Part shown: piece after piece, positions 61,582-64,000 of the stretch | How positions within the stretch are numbered: the first letter of the stretch is position 1 | Layout of the letters: each line of letters starts with the position of its first letter | DNA from: Haloarcula amylolytica JCM 13557 | GTDB lineage: Archaea; Halobacteriota; Halobacteria; Halobacteriales; Haloarculaceae | Direction of reading: 5' to 3' | Length of the DNA: 64,000 nucleotides | Assembly: GCF_000336615.1 (NCBI RefSeq) | Contig: NZ_AOLW01000035.1 | Location: forward strand, 346,074 to 410,073 | Notes under the pieces: model-generated | The model's input: the letters and a program-made list of their open reading frames with translations, nothing else | Databases searched by the model: none | What the model was told of the DNA's origin: nothing | Position numbers and translations under genes: made by a program

Positions 61582-64000
61582 ATGGCATACGACTCCCGAC
61601 CCCCCGAACAGCGTGACCCGGCGACAGTCCCGAGCGCGAACTACGATTACCAGGACGACAGCGTCAACCGGCCGGACCTCGTAGCGGCCCTGGAGCGCCG
61701 CGTAGACGGCGACGTGCGCTTCGACACGTACACCCGTGAGCTGTTCGCGACCGACGCGAGCGCCTACGAACAGCTCCCCATCGGCGTCGTCTCGCCGGTC
61801 TCGACCGACGACGTGGTCGCGGTGATGGAGTACTGCGCCGAGGAAGAGATTCCGGTACTCCCGCGGGGCGGCGGGACCAGCCTCGCCGGGCAGGCCGTCA
61901 ACGAGGCGGTCGTCCTCGATTTCAAGCGGCACATGGACCAGACGCTGTCGGTCGACCCAGAGGCCAGGCGGGCCCGCGCACAGGCCGGTATCACCATCGC
62001 CCGTCTCAACGACCGGCTGGAACCCCACGGCCTGAAGTTCGCGCCGGACCCTGCCTGGGGAGACAAGAGCGTCCTCGGCGGTGCAATCGGGAACAACACG
62101 ACCGGCGCACACTCGCTGAAATACGGCAAGACGGACGCCTACATCGAGGAGTGTGAAGTCGTTCTTTCCGACGGCACCCAGACGACTTTCGGCTGGGTCG
62201 ATGTCGACGACCTCGAAGCGCGAGCGGCCAAGGCCGGCCCGGACGCCGACCTCGAAACCCGGATCTACGCCGAAGTCGCCAAGATCCTTGCAGAAGACGC
62301 CGCCGAGATCGACGACAAATATCCGGCGCTCAAACGCAACGTCTCCGGGTACAATCTGGACGAACTGGTCGACAGCGCCAGGGAGCGCGGCGAGGTCAAC
62401 CTCGCCCGACTGCTCGCCGGGAGCGAAGGGACGCTAGCGGTCGTGACCGAGGCGACGGTCTCGCTCGAACCCGTTCCCGACGCCACGGCCGTCGCCATGC
62501 TGACCTACGACGACATCCTGTCGGCGATGCGGGACGTCGCCCCGATTCTCGACCACGACCCCTCGGCCGTCGAGGTGATGGACGACGTGCTTCTGGACCT
62601 CGCCGCCGAAACGCCGGAGTTCGCCGACGTCGTCGGCATGCTCCCCGAGGAGACGGATTCGACGCTGCTCGTCGAGTTCTACGCTGACTCGGCCAACGAC
62701 GGTGCTCAGAAGGTCGCCGACCTGCTCGCCGACCGGCTTCCGGGCTACAACGCACGGGAATCGCCGCGTGACGGGGCGGCTTCCGTCACTGATGCCCCCG
62801 TCCACGCCGTCGATGCGCTGGAGGCCTACGACGCGGACCGGCAGGCGAAGTTCTGGAAGATGCGCAAGGCCGGGCTGCCGATCCTCCTGTCGCGGACGGG
62901 CGACGACAAGCACTGGCCGTTCGTCGAAGACACGGCCATCCCGGCCGAGAACCTCCCGGAGTACGTCGCCGACATCCGGGAGCTGTTCGACGAACACGAC
63001 ACGTTCGCCTCCTACTACGCCCACGCCGGCCCCGGCGTGTTGCACATCCGGCCGCTGTTGAACCTGAAATCCGGGGACGGCATCGAAACGATGGAAGCCA
63101 TCTCTGACGCTATCACGGACCTCGTCGTCCAGTACGACGGGTCGGTGTCGGGCGAACACGGCGACGGTCGCGCCCGTACCCAGTGGAACCGCAAACTCTA
63201 CGGCGACGACCTCTGGGAGACGTTCCGGGATCTGAAGACGGCCTTTGATCCAGATTGGCGGCTGAACCCGGGCAACATCTGTGGCGACCACGACCCGGCC
63301 GAAAACCTCCGGTACGACCCGGACTACGAGTTCGACGCGGGCTTCGAGCCCACGCTCGACTGGGACAACGAGAACGGGTTCCAGGGGATGATCGAACTCT
63401 GTCACGGCTGTGCGGGCTGTACCGGCCACCAGGAGACCGCCGGCGGCGTCATGTGTCCGACCTACCGCGCCGCCGAGGAGGAGATCACCAGCACGCGCGG
63501 CCGGGCCAACATGCTCCGGTCGGCGATGGACGGTGACCTCCCCGACGATCCCACCGACGAGGAGTTCGTCACTGAGGTCCTCGACCTCTGTATCGGCTGC
63601 AAGGGCTGCAAGAAGGACTGCCCGAGCGGCGTCGACATGGCGAAGCTCAAGGCCGAAGTTGTCCACGAGCACCACCAGCGGGAGGGCATCTCGTTGCGAG
63701 ACCGACTGTTCGCCAACGTCGAGACGGTGCTCTCGCTCGGGAGCACGTTCGCTCCGGTGTCGAACTGGCTGATGGACCTGCCGGGCTCGGGACTCCTCAT
63801 GGAGCAAACGGTCGGCATTACGGAGGAGCGGACGCTGCCCGCCTTCCACCGGACTACGTTCCGGGACTGGTGGGCCGACCGCGGCGGCGCGCTTGTCGCG
63901 GCGAGCAGAGCCGACCGGAAGGCGCTCTTGCTCGCCGACCCGTACACGAACTACAGCCACCCCGATGTCGGGAAAGCGGCCGTACAAGTGCTGGAATCGG
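61582..64000 (+). CDS. FAD and Fe-S D-lactate dehydrogenase-type enzyme (partial)
   Basis: Over 806 codons, continuing past the right edge. It starts at ATG 61582. A FAD_binding_4 domain (about 60-240) has PRGGGTSLAGQ and GGAIGNNTTGAHSLKYGK; a FAD-linked oxidase C-terminal domain follows to about 560. A ferredoxin-like part then has cysteine clusters CHGCAGC (about 608) and CIGCKGCKKDCPSG (about 670), and the visible end enters a GlpC-like CCG region. This GlcD-GlpC layout is that of membrane-associated D-lactate or glycolate dehydrogenases that pass electrons to quinones. It is paired with the lactate permease upstream. Confidence 0.85.
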   Translation, partial: MAYDSRPPEQRDPATVPSANYDYQDDSVNRPDLVAALERRVDGDVRFDTYTRELFATDASAYEQLPIGVVSPVSTDDVVAVMEYCAEEEIPVLPRGGGTSLAGQAVNEAVVLDFKRHMDQTLSVDPEARRARAQAGITIARLNDRLEPHGLKFAPDPAWGDKSVLGGAIGNNTTGAHSLKYGKTDAYIEECEVVLSDGTQTTFGWVDVDDLEARAAKAGPDADLETRIYAEVAKILAEDAAEIDDKYPALKRNVSGYNLDELVDSARERGEVNLARLLAGSEGTLAVVTEATVSLEPVPDATAVAMLTYDDILSAMRDVAPILDHDPSAVEVMDDVLLDLAAETPEFADVVGMLPEETDSTLLVEFYADSANDGAQKVADLLADRLPGYNARESPRDGAASVTDAPVHAVDALEAYDADRQAKFWKMRKAGLPILLSRTGDDKHWPFVEDTAIPAENLPEYVADIRELFDEHDTFASYYAHAGPGVLHIRPLLNLKSGDGIETMEAISDAITDLVVQYDGSVSGEHGDGRARTQWNRKLYGDDLWETFRDLKTAFDPDWRLNPGNICGDHDPAENLRYDPDYEFDAGFEPTLDWDNENGFQGMIELCHGCAGCTGHQETAGGVMCPTYRAAEEEITSTRGRANMLRSAMDGDLPDDPTDEEFVTEVLDLCIGCKGCKKDCPSGVDMAKLKAEVVHEHHQREGISLRDRLFANVETVLSLGSTFAPVSNWLMDLPGSGLLMEQTVGITEERTLPAFHRTTFRDWWADRGGALVAASRADRKALLLADPYTNYSHPDVGKAAVQVLES

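Noticed and set aside
62434-63987. Open frame of 517 codons opposite the FAD/Fe-S lactate dehydrogenase gene
   Set aside because: Antisense shadow of a gene with complete FAD and Fe-S motifs.
1-64000. CRISPR arrays, tRNA or rRNA genes, intact insertion sequences
   Set aside because: No regularly spaced repeats, cloverleaf-like sequences, or transposase motifs with terminal repeats were found by reading.

Overview
The window comes from a haloarchaeon, most likely Haloarcula or a close relative. The coding sequence is GC-rich, the proteins are very acidic, many genes are leaderless with a TATA-like box about 26 bases before the start codon, and haloarchaeal families are present (RdfA, HalOD1, Bat-type HTH, Tat lipoproteins, S17e). 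No rRNA, tRNA, CRISPR array or intact insertion sequence was recognised.

Layout. 1-5.7 kb: sparse, AT-rich sequence with a 39-residue protein, a membrane winged-helix protein, a HalOD1 protein and a 1054-residue response-regulator/GAF/Bat-HTH protein. 6.2-11.2 kb: a cell-shape cluster (RdfA, SMC-like partner, RHH-zinc protein), then a NadE paralogue with a ruined PP-loop and an S17e-like protein. 11.3-40.1 kb: a nearly continuous purine-catabolism island. 40.4-47.9 kb: an HTH protein, a second RHH-zinc protein, a broken membrane gene, a hemerythrin fused to a degenerate AMP-binding domain, and small genes. 48.1-50.7 kb: an EamA transporter and a carotenoid oxygenase. 50.7-55.3 kb: an iron-siderophore ABC system with two palindromic iron boxes. 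55.4-59.1 kb: a zinc-ribbon peptide, an alcohol dehydrogenase, an FAD protein, a Bat-like protein without its HTH, and a ThuA protein. 59.8-64 kb: a lactate permease and a FAD/Fe-S D-lactate-dehydrogenase-type enzyme that runs off the edge.

The island is the main interest. It holds the marker genes of selenium-dependent molybdenum hydroxylases: SelD without SelA or any in-frame Sec codon in the window, a YedF/TusA-like protein, YqeC, a MocA-like nucleotidyltransferase and an XdhC-YqeB fusion. It also has three DsrEFH/TusBCD-like proteins and two tandem pairs of molybdopterin and [2Fe-2S] subunits with no FAD subunit. The same stretch carries SsnA, an allantoinase/hydantoinase, a second aminohydrolase, an M20 N-carbamoyl hydrolase, a D-aminoacylase-like amidohydrolase, RidA, a fold-type-II PLP enzyme, an LLM flavin/F420 enzyme and a BMP-type nucleoside ABC transporter with two binding proteins.

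This gene set parallels the bacterial selenium-linked purine/urate cluster (ssnA, hyuA, ygeX, ygeY, xdhD, yqeB, yqeC). My inference is that purine nucleosides or bases are imported, deaminated, hydroxylated by Se-Mo enzymes, ring-opened and decarbamoylated, and that a PLP lyase plus RidA may finish an amino-acid-like product. Dyads rich in CACAC/GTGTG sit in several promoters of the island and may be operators of a shared regulator.
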